DNA of 7,806 nucleotides, taken from Candidatus Omnitrophota bacterium. GTDB lineage: Bacteria > Omnitrophota > Gorgyraeia > 2-01-FULL-45-10. Position numbers and translations under genes: made by a program. The DNA is taken from NCBI GenBank assembly GCA_030691985.1, contig JAUYDB010000145.1:1-7806 (forward strand). The letters are read 5' to 3'. Positions 1 through 7,463 of the stretch are shown here, piece after piece (the stretch's first letter is position 1; each line of letters opens with the position of its first letter). Below the pieces are notes generated by a model. The model was not told the DNA's origin. It ran no database searches and saw only the letters and a list, made by a program, of their open reading frames with translations.

Positions 1-176
1 TCGGAGCGGCGATCCATGCCGTTGTCTACGACAGTTCCAAAACGGTACCGGCGATAAAGAAGGCCTTGCGGACAGAGAAAGCGGGCGATTCCACCGTTAA
101 TAAAATCGTTCCTTCATTAGAGGATGTATTCGTTTCCCAGATCGAGAATTATGACAGGGAGCATAAACCTGAATGA
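1..176 (+). CDS. ABC transporter ATP-binding protein, C-terminal end (partial)
   Basis: Only the last 57 codons are present; the reading frame enters from the left edge (first full codon at base 3) and stops at TGA 174-176. The translated tail contains the stretch PSLEDVFV followed by a short charged end. That pattern closes many ATPase subunits of ABC-2 type exporters (the DrrA/CcmA/YbhF group). The Walker A, signature and Walker B motifs lie outside the window, so ATPase activity is inferred from the tail and the neighbours. It sits 46 bases upstream of two ABC-2 permeases on the same strand, which is the usual ATPase-permease-permease order. Whether it is a one-domain ATPase or a two-domain YbhF-type protein cannot be seen here. 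Family is fairly sure; substrate unknown. Confidence 0.8.
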   Translation, partial: GAAIHAVVYDSSKTVPAIKKALRTEKAGDSTVNKIVPSLEDVFVSQIENYDREHKPE

Positions 177-222
177 TTCCGTAACTTGAAAAGATGCCGG
201 GGGAAAGAAAGAAGGCGCGAGG

Positions 223-1356
223 ATGAATTTTAAAAGGGTAAGGGCTGTGGCTAACAAAGAATTTATCCAGATCAGGCGCGACCCGCGTTCTCTGGCCCTG
301 GCCCTGGCGATACCGATATTCCTGCTGTTGATTTTCGGATACGGGCTTTCCTTAGATATAGACCATGTGCGCACCATAGTTTGGAATCAGGACGCGTCGT
401 CGCCCCTAACCCGTAATTTTCTGCTCAATTTTAAAAATTCCAGGTATTTTAAGATCATCGCTTATACGGACAACTACCGGGATATTGAACGCATGATTAA
501 TACCGGCGAAGCGCTGATGGCGATCATCATCCCTAAAGACTTCTCGCATTATATCGACTCCGGCAAGACAGCGCCGCTGCAGTTATTGATGGATGGAAGC
601 GACGCCAATACCGCTACAATAGCCAGGGGATATGCGCGCTCGGTGGTTTCCAAATACAATGTGGATCTTTTAAACAATTCATTTGCCAATTTGGGGCTTA
701 AGCCCCCTAAATCGGTGGATGGGCGCTCAAGGATCTGGTTTAACATGGGGCTCACCAGCACATGGTTTATCATCCCCGGCGTTATCGCGATGATTATTAT
801 GATCATCGCGGCGCTTTTAACTTCCCTGACAATAGCCCGCGAATGGGAAAGAGGCACGATGGAGCAGCTTATCTCCACTCCGGTAAAAGTTCCGGAACTC
901 ATTATCGGCAAATTTCTGCCTTATTTTGCCATCGGATTCTTCGACCTTATGGTAGGGGTGCTTATGGCCAGGTTTTTATTCGATGTGCCTTTCAGGGGCA
1001 GCTATCTTTTGCTTCTGGCCTTAAGCGCGCTCTTTTTAACCGGAGCTTTGTCGCAGGGCATATTGATCTCTGTAGTCGCCAGGACGCAATTGATGGCAAG
1101 CCAACTCGCGAGCCTGACGACGCTTATACCTACCATCCTTCTGTCCGGGTTTATATATCCGATATTTAACATGCCGAAGGCAATACAGTTGGTCACTTAT
1201 TTCATCCCGGCCCGCTATTACATCGTGATATTAAGAGGCCTGTTCTTAAAAGGCGTCGGAATACATTCCATGTGGGATGAATCTGTATTTCTGCTATTGT
1301 TTGCCATGACGATGCTCACCTTAGCGGTAAGAAGATTCAAAAAAAAGGTGGCTTAA
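223..1356 (+). CDS. ABC-2 type transporter permease, YbhS/YhhJ-like (first of pair)
   Basis: The 377-residue protein has the layout of the ABC-2 permeases YbhS/YbhR/YhhJ: an N-terminal cytoplasmic start (KEFIQIRRDPRSL), a first membrane helix at about 24-45, and a large extracytoplasmic domain to about 170 containing DGSDANTA. A C-terminal block of about five helices follows. After the second helix (about 183-204) comes the family signature REWERGTMEQL at 206-216, and near the end LLSGFIYPI and PARYYIVILRGLFLKG. Its length equals what I recall for E. coli YbhS. It would form half of the membrane channel of an exporter driven by the ATPase encoded just upstream; members of the family are linked to drug or toxic-compound efflux, but the substrate here is not readable. 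The ATG at 223 has a purine-rich GAAGG at 211-215. The stop overlaps the next start by one base (TAATG), so the two permeases are translationally coupled. Confidence 0.9.
   Translation: MNFKRVRAVANKEFIQIRRDPRSLALALAIPIFLLLIFGYGLSLDIDHVRTIVWNQDASSPLTRNFLLNFKNSRYFKIIAYTDNYRDIERMINTGEALMAIIIPKDFSHYIDSGKTAPLQLLMDGSDANTATIARGYARSVVSKYNVDLLNNSFANLGLKPPKSVDGRSRIWFNMGLTSTWFIIPGVIAMIIMIIAALLTSLTIAREWERGTMEQLISTPVKVPELIIGKFLPYFAIGFFDLMVGVLMARFLFDVPFRGSYLLLLALSALFLTGALSQGILISVVARTQLMASQLASLTTLIPTILLSGFIYPIFNMPKAIQLVTYFIPARYYIVILRGLFLKGVGIHSMWDESVFLLLFAMTMLTLAVRRFKKKVA
1345..1351 (+). promoter_or_regulatory. Ribosome binding site of the second permease
   Basis: AAGGTGG lies four bases before the ATG at 1356 and differs at one base from the ideal AAGGAGG. 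It sits inside the last codons of the first permease and supports the one-base overlap start over any internal start. Confidence 0.6.
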
Positions 1357-2495
1357 TGAGTTTCGAGCGCTCGAAGGCCATATTGATAAAGGAGTTTAAG
1401 CAGATCTTCCGCGACCCAAGGATGAAGACGGTTATCTTTATCACCCCCCTTATCCAGATAATACTGTTCGGCTACGCCGCCAATAAAGACATCAACTATA
1501 TCCCCACCGCTATTTATGACAAGGACAATACCCTGGAAAGCCGCGAGCTTTTGCGAAGGTTTACCTACTCCAAATATTTTGTGCCCGAACATTATATATC
1601 CAGCGATAAAGAACAGAACATGGTTCTTGATAAAGGGCTGGCCAACATCGTCATACACATCGACCGTGGTTTTGGACGCAATGTCGAAGCCGGCAAGGAT
1701 GCGCAATTCCAGATGGCCTTTGACGGCACAGACTCAAATACGGCCATGATCGTTATGGGTTACGCGAATACGATCGTGGGCGATTACGCATATGATGTTA
1801 TGAAAAATGCGGTTCAAGCGAGCGCCCCCGGTTTTCCCTCAATAGACGCGCCCAAGGTGGAATTAAGGGACCGCGCCTGGTTTAACGGAAATCTTGTATC
1901 AAGGAACTATTATCTGCCGGGGGTGATCGCCACCATTGTAACCATGATGTCGCTTCTCTTGACCGCCATGGCCATAGTAAAAGAGAAGGAGATCGGGACC
2001 ATGGAGCAGTTGATCGTCAGCCCTTTGAAGCCGATCGAGCTTATCGTGGGCAAGCTCCTTCCGTTTGCCGTCATCGCGCTTATCCAGATTACCCTTATCA
2101 CCATATTGGGGGTGTCGTGGTTTCATATCCCTTTGAGAGGCAATCTGTTTTTATTATTATTTTCCACCTGCATATATTTATTTACGACCTTGGGAATAGG
2201 GCTGTTCATTTCAACAATATCCTCAACCCAGCAGGAGGCGATGATGTCGGTTTTTCTTTTCTACATGCCGACCGTCCTCCTTTCCGGATTCGCCTATCCG
2301 ATAGCCAATATGCCTAAAATTATCCAGTGGTTTACCTTTTTAAACCCTCTGCGGTATTTTCTGGTGGTTATAAGGGGCATATTTTTGAAAGGAGTGGGGA
2401 TAGAGATTCTCTGGACGCAGCTGGCGCCGCTCGTATTCATGGGTTTATCAGTAATCACCTTAAGCGCCCTCAGGTTCCGTAAGAGTTTAGGATAA
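1356..2495 (+). CDS. ABC-2 type transporter permease, YbhR-like (second of pair)
   Basis: The 379-residue protein is a divergent paralogue of the upstream permease with the same plan: cytoplasmic KEFKQIFRDPRMK, a first helix at about 24-42, an extracytoplasmic domain with DGTDSNTA, then about five helices. The second helix begins near PGVIATIV (188 onward) and is followed by the signature KEKEIGTMEQL at 209-219. The C-terminal motifs LLSGFAYPI and NPLRYFLVVIRGIFLKG repeat those of its partner. The pair most likely forms a heterodimeric channel as in the YbhFSR-type exporters. The start is fixed by the one-base overlap with the upstream gene and a strong Shine-Dalgarno site. No hairpin terminator is visible in the 31 bases after its stop, so read-through into the hydrogenase genes is possible. 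Substrate unknown. Confidence 0.9.
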   Translation: MSFERSKAILIKEFKQIFRDPRMKTVIFITPLIQIILFGYAANKDINYIPTAIYDKDNTLESRELLRRFTYSKYFVPEHYISSDKEQNMVLDKGLANIVIHIDRGFGRNVEAGKDAQFQMAFDGTDSNTAMIVMGYANTIVGDYAYDVMKNAVQASAPGFPSIDAPKVELRDRAWFNGNLVSRNYYLPGVIATIVTMMSLLLTAMAIVKEKEIGTMEQLIVSPLKPIELIVGKLLPFAVIALIQITLITILGVSWFHIPLRGNLFLLLFSTCIYLFTTLGIGLFISTISSTQQEAMMSVFLFYMPTVLLSGFAYPIANMPKIIQWFTFLNPLRYFLVVIRGIFLKGVGIEILWTQLAPLVFMGLSVITLSALRFRKSLG

Positions 2496-2526
2496 GAAGC
2501 GGATTTAAGAGAGCCCATAAACTATT

Positions 2527-4413
2527 ATGTATTTGATAATCTTTCTGATCGTTTTTCCTGTCTTCATAGCCATCGTTTTATTATCTGTGAAAAACGACAG
2601 AATCAAGTCCTGTATCATTCAGGCCGCGGCGCTTTTGATCTCTTTGGGCGCGGTGATGCTTTTTGTCTTGAGTTATCACCACGATATACAATATTATACA
2701 ATCCGCACCAGCATACCGGACAAGGCGATGTTTGTGTTTGAGCTCCTGCTTGCCGCGTATATGTTCTATCTGGGCCTGCGTTTTAAAAAATATCGAGTAT
2801 CTATTCTGATTTCGGCGCAGGCCCTCATTATGATATTCTTGAGATCGTCCGTTCTCAAGAGAGCGTCTTTAATCGACAGCCTTTTTATCGATAAGCTGAC
2901 CATAATCATGTCTCTCATTATCGGGTTAGTCGGAAGCCTTATCGCGGTTTATTCGATAGCCTATATGAGGGACTATCACGCCCTTTACAAAGGGCTTAAG
3001 GATAACCGAAGATTCTATTTTTTTGTTATTTTTATATTTCTTTCCGCGATGTTCGGGCTCGTTTTATCCAATAGCCTTTTGTGGATCTATTTTTTCTGGG
3101 AAATCACCACCTTGAGCTCTTTCTTTCTGATAGGGTACAGCAATATAAATGCCCGGGAGGCAAGGCGAAACGCCTTTCGCGCGCTGGAAGTCAACCTTTT
3201 AGGCGGCCTTGCGTTTGCCCTCGCCATATTTTACTTTTATTCCCGCGCCGGAACCATAGAGATGGACGATCTCTTCACCATGAAAAAGGCCGCGATGATG
3301 TTGCCCGTGGCCTTGATATGTTTTGCGGGCTTGATCAAGTCCGCGCAGCTTCCGTTTTCTTCGTGGTTACTGGGCGCTATGGCGGCGCCCACGCCGGTTT
3401 CAGCGCTTTTACATTCCAGCACAATGGTTAAGGCCGGCGTCTATATCATCCTGAGATTTGTCCTGATGCTGCAAAGTTCACAGCTGGGCTTCTTTATCTC
3501 TTTAATCGGCGGCTTCACTTTTTTAACCGCTTCCTTTATCGCCATCCCGCAAAGCGACTCCAAGAAGGTCCTGGCGTACTCCACTATCGCCAATCTTGGC
3601 CTGATAGCGCTTTGCGCCGGGATAGGCACATGCGAGGCAGTGTGGGCGGCGGCGCTTTTGATTATATTCCACGCGATAACTAAGAGCCTGTTATTTCTGT
3701 GCGTGGGCGTCATTCAGGATAAGTTGAATAGCCGTGATATTGAGGACATGTCCGGCCTCATCGTCACCATGCCCAAAATTTCCATTATGGTGCAGGTGGG
3801 AATAGCCGGGATGTTTCTGGCGCCTTTTGGCATGCTGATCAGCAAATGGGCGGTGCTCAGGGTCATGGTGGATTACAATCCTGTGTTCAGCATATTTATT
3901 GTGTTCGGCTCAGCCGCGATGATCTTTTTCTGGGTGAAATGGCTGGGCATGCTTATCGTGGTCAAGGGTGAGCCGCAGAACATGGAAAAGGGCATTGGGT
4001 CGGTCATCTGGGGCCCTTTGTTTATCCTGACGGCATTGACCATCGCGTCGGTGGCATTTTTACCCGTCATCTCTAAAGTTTTAATCGAGCCGATTATTCT
4101 GGAGATTTACGGTCAAACGGTGGATATAAGCCATAGTAATATTATAATCATGTTTACGATGATGGGCCTGATAATGCTTTTTCCTCTCGCCTTTTTGGGC
4201 CATGGCCGATGGGTAAAGGTGGTGGGCCCTTATCTGGGCGGCGCGAATGCCGGCGAGGGAGGGGCATTTTACGCCTCTCTCGGCCAGGTAAAGAATATGG
4301 AGATGAAGAGTTATTATCCGGAAAAATATTTTTCTGAAACAGTATTATTCAGGATCGGCGCGGCCATAGCTTTAGTCTTGATTTTAGCGATGTTCGCGGT
4401 TGCGGCGCTATGA
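2527..4413 (+). CDS. echA: Ech hydrogenase subunit A, NuoL/antiporter-like membrane protein
   Basis: This very hydrophobic 628-residue protein belongs to the proton-pumping NuoL/NuoM/MrpA-D family. It has the expected key residues: Glu192 in FFWEITTLSSFF (helix 5 glutamate), Lys271 in GLIKSAQLPFSSWL (helix 7 lysine), His296 and Lys302 in the LLHSSTMVKAG stretch, and Lys440 in FGMLISKWA (helix 12 lysine). By analogy with complex I these form the ion path. It has no long lateral-helix extension of the NuoL kind; the C-terminus is a loop with YLGGANAGEGG and one final helix (about 606-627). Family position alone could also suit NuoL, HyfB or an Mrp subunit, but being first in an A-B-C-D-E-F gene order identifies EchA. 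The ATG lacks a good ribosome binding site; the nearest purine run (AAGAGAG, 2507-2513) is 13 bases away. Its stop overlaps the next start as ATGA. Confidence 0.9.
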   Translation: MYLIIFLIVFPVFIAIVLLSVKNDRIKSCIIQAAALLISLGAVMLFVLSYHHDIQYYTIRTSIPDKAMFVFELLLAAYMFYLGLRFKKYRVSILISAQALIMIFLRSSVLKRASLIDSLFIDKLTIIMSLIIGLVGSLIAVYSIAYMRDYHALYKGLKDNRRFYFFVIFIFLSAMFGLVLSNSLLWIYFFWEITTLSSFFLIGYSNINAREARRNAFRALEVNLLGGLAFALAIFYFYSRAGTIEMDDLFTMKKAAMMLPVALICFAGLIKSAQLPFSSWLLGAMAAPTPVSALLHSSTMVKAGVYIILRFVLMLQSSQLGFFISLIGGFTFLTASFIAIPQSDSKKVLAYSTIANLGLIALCAGIGTCEAVWAAALLIIFHAITKSLLFLCVGVIQDKLNSRDIEDMSGLIVTMPKISIMVQVGIAGMFLAPFGMLISKWAVLRVMVDYNPVFSIFIVFGSAAMIFFWVKWLGMLIVVKGEPQNMEKGIGSVIWGPLFILTALTIASVAFLPVISKVLIEPIILEIYGQTVDISHSNIIIMFTMMGLIMLFPLAFLGHGRWVKVVGPYLGGANAGEGGAFYASLGQVKNMEMKSYYPEKYFSETVLFRIGAAIALVLILAMFAVAAL

Positions 4414-5264
4414 ATAATCTATCTAAGGTATTATTGTATTTAGCGTTAAGCCCTTTAGCCGGAGGCCTGATTTACGGCTTAGACAGGAAGTTTACCGCCC
4501 GCCTGCAGGGCCGGGTAGGCCCCCCGATATGGCAGCCTTACCTGGATGTGCTAAAATTGTTCCATAAAGAGACCCTGGTAGTCCGGAAGTCGCAGAATAT
4601 TTACATTATGTTTTATCTGATTTTCATGATCTTCTCGGCGGTCCTGTTTTTTGCCGGAGAGAACCTGCTCCTGGTCATTTTTGCCCTGACCATAGCGGGG
4701 GTGTTTTTTGTCCTGGGCGCCTTTAAGGCAAGCTCTCCTTATAGTTTTACGGGGGCGCAAAGGGAGGTTATCCAGATGATGTCCTCTGAGCCGGCGCTTT
4801 TTTTAAGCGCGATTGGCATGTATATGATTACCGGGAGTTTCTATATATCCCGCATCGCATCCTTCGGCGAGCCTCTTGCATTATATCTCCCCGGTCTATT
4901 ATTCTCTTTTATATATATATTGCCGATAAAATTCAGAAAATCTCCTTTTGACCTCTCCACATCGAGCCACGCCCACCAGGAGCTGGTCAAAGGCCTCACC
5001 ACCGATTTTTCCGGAAGGGCCCTGGCCATGATCGAGATAGGCCACTGGCTTGAGATTATCCTTATGCTAGGATTTAGCTGGCTATTTTTTGCCGCGAACA
5101 TATTCCTGGGAGCGGGTGTTTCGCTTTTGATTTATTTTTTTACGGTCCTGGTGGATAATACCTTTGCCCGGCTAAAATGGCAGATGACGCTGGGAAGCTG
5201 CTGGTTAGTCACGTTTATACTGGGAGCCGGCAACATAGTCGTCCTGCATCTTATTAAAAGGTGA
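4410..5264 (+). CDS. echB: Ech hydrogenase subunit B, NuoH-like membrane anchor
   Basis: The 284-residue protein, with about eight membrane helices, is of the NuoH/HycD/EchB family that docks the soluble hydrogenase module to the membrane arm. After the first helix it carries the family loop ARLQGRVGPPIWQPYLDVLK at 30-49, followed by LFHKE (50-54). A middle loop has GAQREVIQMMSSEPALF. The third loop reads KSPFDLSTSSHAHQELVKG followed by LTTDFSG; the DLSTS-HAHQELVKG form is characteristic of Ech-type subunits rather than of complex I, where an acidic ExE pattern is usual. The last helices end with a short basic tail. The start ATG overlaps the echA stop by four bases (ATGA) with no clear Shine-Dalgarno site, so translation is probably coupled to echA. 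Confidence 0.92.
   Translation: MNNLSKVLLYLALSPLAGGLIYGLDRKFTARLQGRVGPPIWQPYLDVLKLFHKETLVVRKSQNIYIMFYLIFMIFSAVLFFAGENLLLVIFALTIAGVFFVLGAFKASSPYSFTGAQREVIQMMSSEPALFLSAIGMYMITGSFYISRIASFGEPLALYLPGLLFSFIYILPIKFRKSPFDLSTSSHAHQELVKGLTTDFSGRALAMIEIGHWLEIILMLGFSWLFFAANIFLGAGVSLLIYFFTVLVDNTFARLKWQMTLGSCWLVTFILGAGNIVVLHLIKR
5257..5264 (+). promoter_or_regulatory. Ribosome binding site of echC
   Basis: AAAGGTGA lies four bases ahead of the ATG at 5269 and contains the echB stop codon. It is one of the best ribosome binding sites in the operon, consistent with separate initiation on the small-subunit gene. Confidence 0.55.
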
Positions 5265-5268
5265 GAGA

Positions 5269-5691
5269 ATGGGGTTTTTAAAGAGATCGCCCTGGATAAT
5301 GCACTATGACGGCTCAAGCTGTAACGGCTGCGACATAGAAGTTATCGCGAGCCTCGCTCCGGTATACGACCTGGAGCGGATGGGCATCATTAACGTGGGT
5401 AATCCCAAACACGCCGACATCCTGTTAATCACCGGTTCGGTCAACGAACAGAATAAAGGCGTTATAAAGACAATTTACGCCCAGATGCCCGGGTCGAAGG
5501 CGGTGGTGGCATTAGGCATCTGCGCCACCTCCGGGGGAATTTTCAGCGAGTGTTACAATGTCGAGGGAGGGGTGGATAAGGTCATCCCTGTGGATGTCTA
5601 TGTGTCCGGCTGCGCGGTCAGGCCGGAAGCGATCATCGATGGCATAAAACAGGCCCTGGCGATACTCGAAGAAAAAAGGGAAACGACTTGA
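5269..5691 (+). CDS. echC: Ech hydrogenase small subunit, NuoB-like, [4Fe-4S] protein
   Basis: The 140-residue soluble protein is the electron-transfer small subunit of a group 4 [NiFe] hydrogenase. Four cysteines for the proximal [4Fe-4S] cluster are in place: Cys18 and Cys21 in SSCNGCDIE, Cys85 in ALGICATSGG, and Cys115 in VSGCAVRPEAI. Cys95 is extra. The short length, lack of a Tat signal peptide and lack of extra cluster motifs separate it from uptake hydrogenase small subunits and match Ech/CooL/NuoB. It would pass electrons from EchF clusters to the Ni-Fe site in EchE at the cytoplasmic face of the membrane. Its TGA overlaps the TTG start of echD. Confidence 0.93.
   Translation: MGFLKRSPWIMHYDGSSCNGCDIEVIASLAPVYDLERMGIINVGNPKHADILLITGSVNEQNKGVIKTIYAQMPGSKAVVALGICATSGGIFSECYNVEGGVDKVIPVDVYVSGCAVRPEAIIDGIKQALAILEEKRETT
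5674..5680 (+). promoter_or_regulatory. Ribosome binding site that decides the TTG start of echD
   Basis: AAAAGGG stands seven bases before the TTG at 5688. No ATG or GTG occurs in frame ahead of the conserved part of EchD, so this site supports the rare TTG start. Confidence 0.55.
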
Positions 5692-6050
5692 ACGAAAAAC
5701 AGGAAACGATAAATATTAATTTGGAACAGCTGTTAGAGAAGATACGCGCTCTTCGCGATTCCGGCTATCGCCTGGTGCAGATCGGCTGCACAAAATCGGA
5801 TGTTTTTGAGATCAATTATTCTTTTGATAAAGATTATCGTTTCATCAATATAAGGGTTACGATAAACTCTCAGGATACGGAATTGCATAGCATGAGCGGT
5901 ATTTATTGGGGCGCTTTTATTTACGAGAATGAATTGCACGATCTGTTCGGTATAAAGGTAAAGGGCATGGTCATGGATTATGCGGGCAATTTCTACCGCA
6001 CAAAGGTCAAGTATCCTTTTACCGCCGATACAAACAAAAAAAATGGCTAA
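5688..6050 (+). CDS. echD: Ech hydrogenase subunit D, NuoC-like
   Basis: The 120-residue protein resembles the NuoC (30 kDa) family in its short Ech/CooU form. The diagnostic stretch is YENELHDLFGIKVKG at 79-93, the counterpart of the NuoC signature ExExxDLFG, followed by a tail with YPF. The first 70 residues are an alpha/beta domain without cysteine ligands; the single Cys34 is unlikely to bind a cluster. It is a structural connector between the large subunit and the rest of the complex. It begins with TTG, overlapping the echC stop as TTGA. Its own 3' end overlaps echE by eight bases in another frame. Identification rests on the motif, length and position. Confidence 0.88.
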   Translation: MNEKQETININLEQLLEKIRALRDSGYRLVQIGCTKSDVFEINYSFDKDYRFINIRVTINSQDTELHSMSGIYWGAFIYENELHDLFGIKVKGMVMDYAGNFYRTKVKYPFTADTNKKNG

Positions 6051-7122
6051 ACACACTGTTATACCTTTTGGGCCGCAGCATCCGGTTTTACCTGAACCGC
6101 TGCATCTGGATTTGGTCCTCGAAGATGAGAAGGTGATAGAGGCGATCCCTTCCATCGGCTTCATCCACAGGGGCCTGGAGAAATTAGTCGAAAAAAAAGA
6201 TTTTCTCGATTTTGTCTATGTGGCCGAGCGCATCTGCGGGATCTGCAGCTTTATCCACGGCATGACTTACTGCATTGCCATTGAGGAGATCATGGGGATT
6301 GAGGTCCCGAAGAGAGCGGATTACCTGCGCGTCTTCTGGTCAGAGCTTTCGAGAATACACAGCCACCTTTTATGGCTGGGCCTGGCGGCGGATAGCTTCG
6401 GTTTTGAAAGCCTGTTCATGCATATCTGGAGAATAAGAGATAAGATTCTGGACATCATCGAAGAGACCACCGGAGGAAGGGTGATTTTTGGTTCGGCTAA
6501 GGTGGGAGGCGTCAGGAGGGATGTCTCCCGGGAAGGCCTTTCGGCAATAGTGAAGAGATTGCAGGCCCACTCGAAAGATATTAAGGAAGTGAGCCGCGTT
6601 ATTATTAAAGACAACTCCGTCATGTATCGGCTTAAGGGGGTGGGGATTTTGAAAAAAGAGGATGCGTATAGCTTGGGCGCGGTTGGCCCGACTCTTCGGG
6701 CAAGCGGCATCGGCATTGATATGCGCAAGACCGGCTATGCCGCATATAAAGATATTGAGTTTACGCCTGTGGTTGAGGCGGAGGGTGATTGCTACGCCCG
6801 TTCTTTGGCGAGAATTCGGGAGATATTTTCTTCGATAGACATCATCCGGCAGGTGGCGGATAAGATTCCCGAAGGGCCGATTGAAACCAGGATATCCGGT
6901 TTTCCAAACGGCGAATTTTTTGCCCGCACCGAACAGCCGAGGGGGGAGGTCGTTTATTACGCGAAAGCCGACGGCTCCCCTTTCCTAAAGAGGCTGCGTA
7001 TCCGCACCCCCACTTTTGCCAATATTCCCGCCCTTTTAAAGTTACTGCAGGGCTGTCAGCTGGCGGACGTGCCTGTTTTGATTTTGAGCATCGACCCCTG
7101 TATAAGCTGCGCTGAAAGGTAA
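6043..7122 (+). CDS. echE: Ech hydrogenase large subunit, Ni-Fe catalytic, NuoD-like
   Basis: The 359-residue protein is the catalytic subunit of a group 4 [NiFe] hydrogenase. The N-terminal nickel site is RICGICSFIHG with Cys65 and Cys68; the C-terminal site is DPCISCAER with Cys353 and Cys356. Having all four argues for a working hydrogenase rather than a complex I-type NuoD, which lacks them. Other family marks are GPQHPVLPEPLHLDL (10-24), GFIHRGLEKL (39-48) and SRIHSHLLWLGL. The chain ends three residues after the last cysteine, with Arg where most hydrogenases have His plus a cleaved extension. EchE and CooH proteins are known to lack that extension, so no maturation protease is expected. 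I chose the ATG at 6043, which overlaps the echD end, over the in-frame ATG at 5980: it gives the usual MxxxTVIPFGPQHP start and a normal length. No Shine-Dalgarno site precedes it, only an A-rich tract, so coupling to echD is likely. Confidence 0.95.
   Translation: MAKHTVIPFGPQHPVLPEPLHLDLVLEDEKVIEAIPSIGFIHRGLEKLVEKKDFLDFVYVAERICGICSFIHGMTYCIAIEEIMGIEVPKRADYLRVFWSELSRIHSHLLWLGLAADSFGFESLFMHIWRIRDKILDIIEETTGGRVIFGSAKVGGVRRDVSREGLSAIVKRLQAHSKDIKEVSRVIIKDNSVMYRLKGVGILKKEDAYSLGAVGPTLRASGIGIDMRKTGYAAYKDIEFTPVVEAEGDCYARSLARIREIFSSIDIIRQVADKIPEGPIETRISGFPNGEFFARTEQPRGEVVYYAKADGSPFLKRLRIRTPTFANIPALLKLLQGCQLADVPVLILSIDPCISCAER
7115..7119 (+). promoter_or_regulatory. Ribosome binding site of echF
   Basis: AAAGG is placed five bases before the ATG at 7125, within the last codons of echE. 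It favours that ATG over the second in-frame ATG at 7140, which has no such site. Confidence 0.5.
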
Positions 7123-7124
7123 TT

Positions 7125-7463
7125 ATGCCGTTTTTTGTAATGGCCAAAACAGTCTTAAAAACCATTTTCAGGAAACCGTATACCATTAAGTATCCCTTTG
7201 GCGGATTGATCGAACGTCCAAAAGCGAGGGGAAGCATAGCTATTGATATAAAAGAGTGTATTTTCTGCGGCCTCTGCCAGAGGAAGTGCCCGACAAAGGC
7301 GCTTACAGTCGTAAAAGACCGGAAAGAATGGGCGATCGACCGCCTGCGTTGCATCACTTGCGCTGCTTGCGTTGAATCCTGCCCTAAGAAATGCCTTGTG
7401 ATGGAAAGCCGGTATTCCCCGCCTCTGGTGATGCGGCAGGAAGAGGTGTTCAAAGGTGCATGA
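7125..7463 (+). CDS. echF: Ech hydrogenase ferredoxin-like subunit F, NuoI-like, two [4Fe-4S]
   Basis: The 112-residue polyferredoxin has two classic cluster motifs: Cys45-x2-Cys48-x2-Cys51-x3-Cys55-Pro and Cys76-x2-Cys79-x2-Cys82-x3-Cys86-Pro. A further Cys90 follows the second motif. The N-terminal stretch TVLKTIFRKPYTIKYPFGG is the type of surface helix and strand by which NuoI-like subunits lie against the membrane arm. It would accept electrons from, or donate them to, soluble ferredoxin and link to the EchC cluster. It follows echE by two bases. The position of this gene last in the six-gene set fits Ech (A-B-C-D-E-F) and not Coo, where the ferredoxin-like gene precedes the NuoC-like one. 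Confidence 0.93.
   Translation: MPFFVMAKTVLKTIFRKPYTIKYPFGGLIERPKARGSIAIDIKECIFCGLCQRKCPTKALTVVKDRKEWAIDRLRCITCAACVESCPKKCLVMESRYSPPLVMRQEEVFKGA
7438..7446 (+). promoter_or_regulatory. Ribosome binding site that decides the GTG start of the hypA-like gene
   Basis: AGGAAGAGG lies nine bases before the GTG at 7456. That start places Met-His-Glu at the N-terminus, which the HypA family needs for nickel binding. The nearby ATG at 7460 is out of frame. Confidence 0.55.

Noticed and set aside
5980..6042. A longer echE starting at the ATG at 5980
   Set aside because: The added 21 residues overlap conserved echD sequence in another frame and do not resemble the family; the start at 6043 gives the typical N-terminus and length.
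7140..7142. Second in-frame ATG as the echF start
   Set aside because: The ATG at 7125 has a well-placed AAAGG and sits right after the echE stop; the later ATG does not have a ribosome binding site.
6842..7453. A 203-codon open frame on the minus strand
   Set aside because: It lies opposite highly conserved echE and echF motifs, has no recognisable domain, and is an antisense shadow.
2527..7463. Complex I (nuo) or formate hydrogenlyase (hyc/hyf) fragment
   Set aside because: EchE keeps all four nickel cysteines, unlike NuoD, and the six-gene order with short NuoB, NuoC and NuoI-like proteins matches Ech; no NuoEFG or formate dehydrogenase genes are present.
2527..7463. CO-linked Coo hydrogenase
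   Set aside because: In Coo the ferredoxin-like gene lies before the NuoC-like gene and the NuoL-like protein is far longer; here echF is last and EchA has 628 residues.
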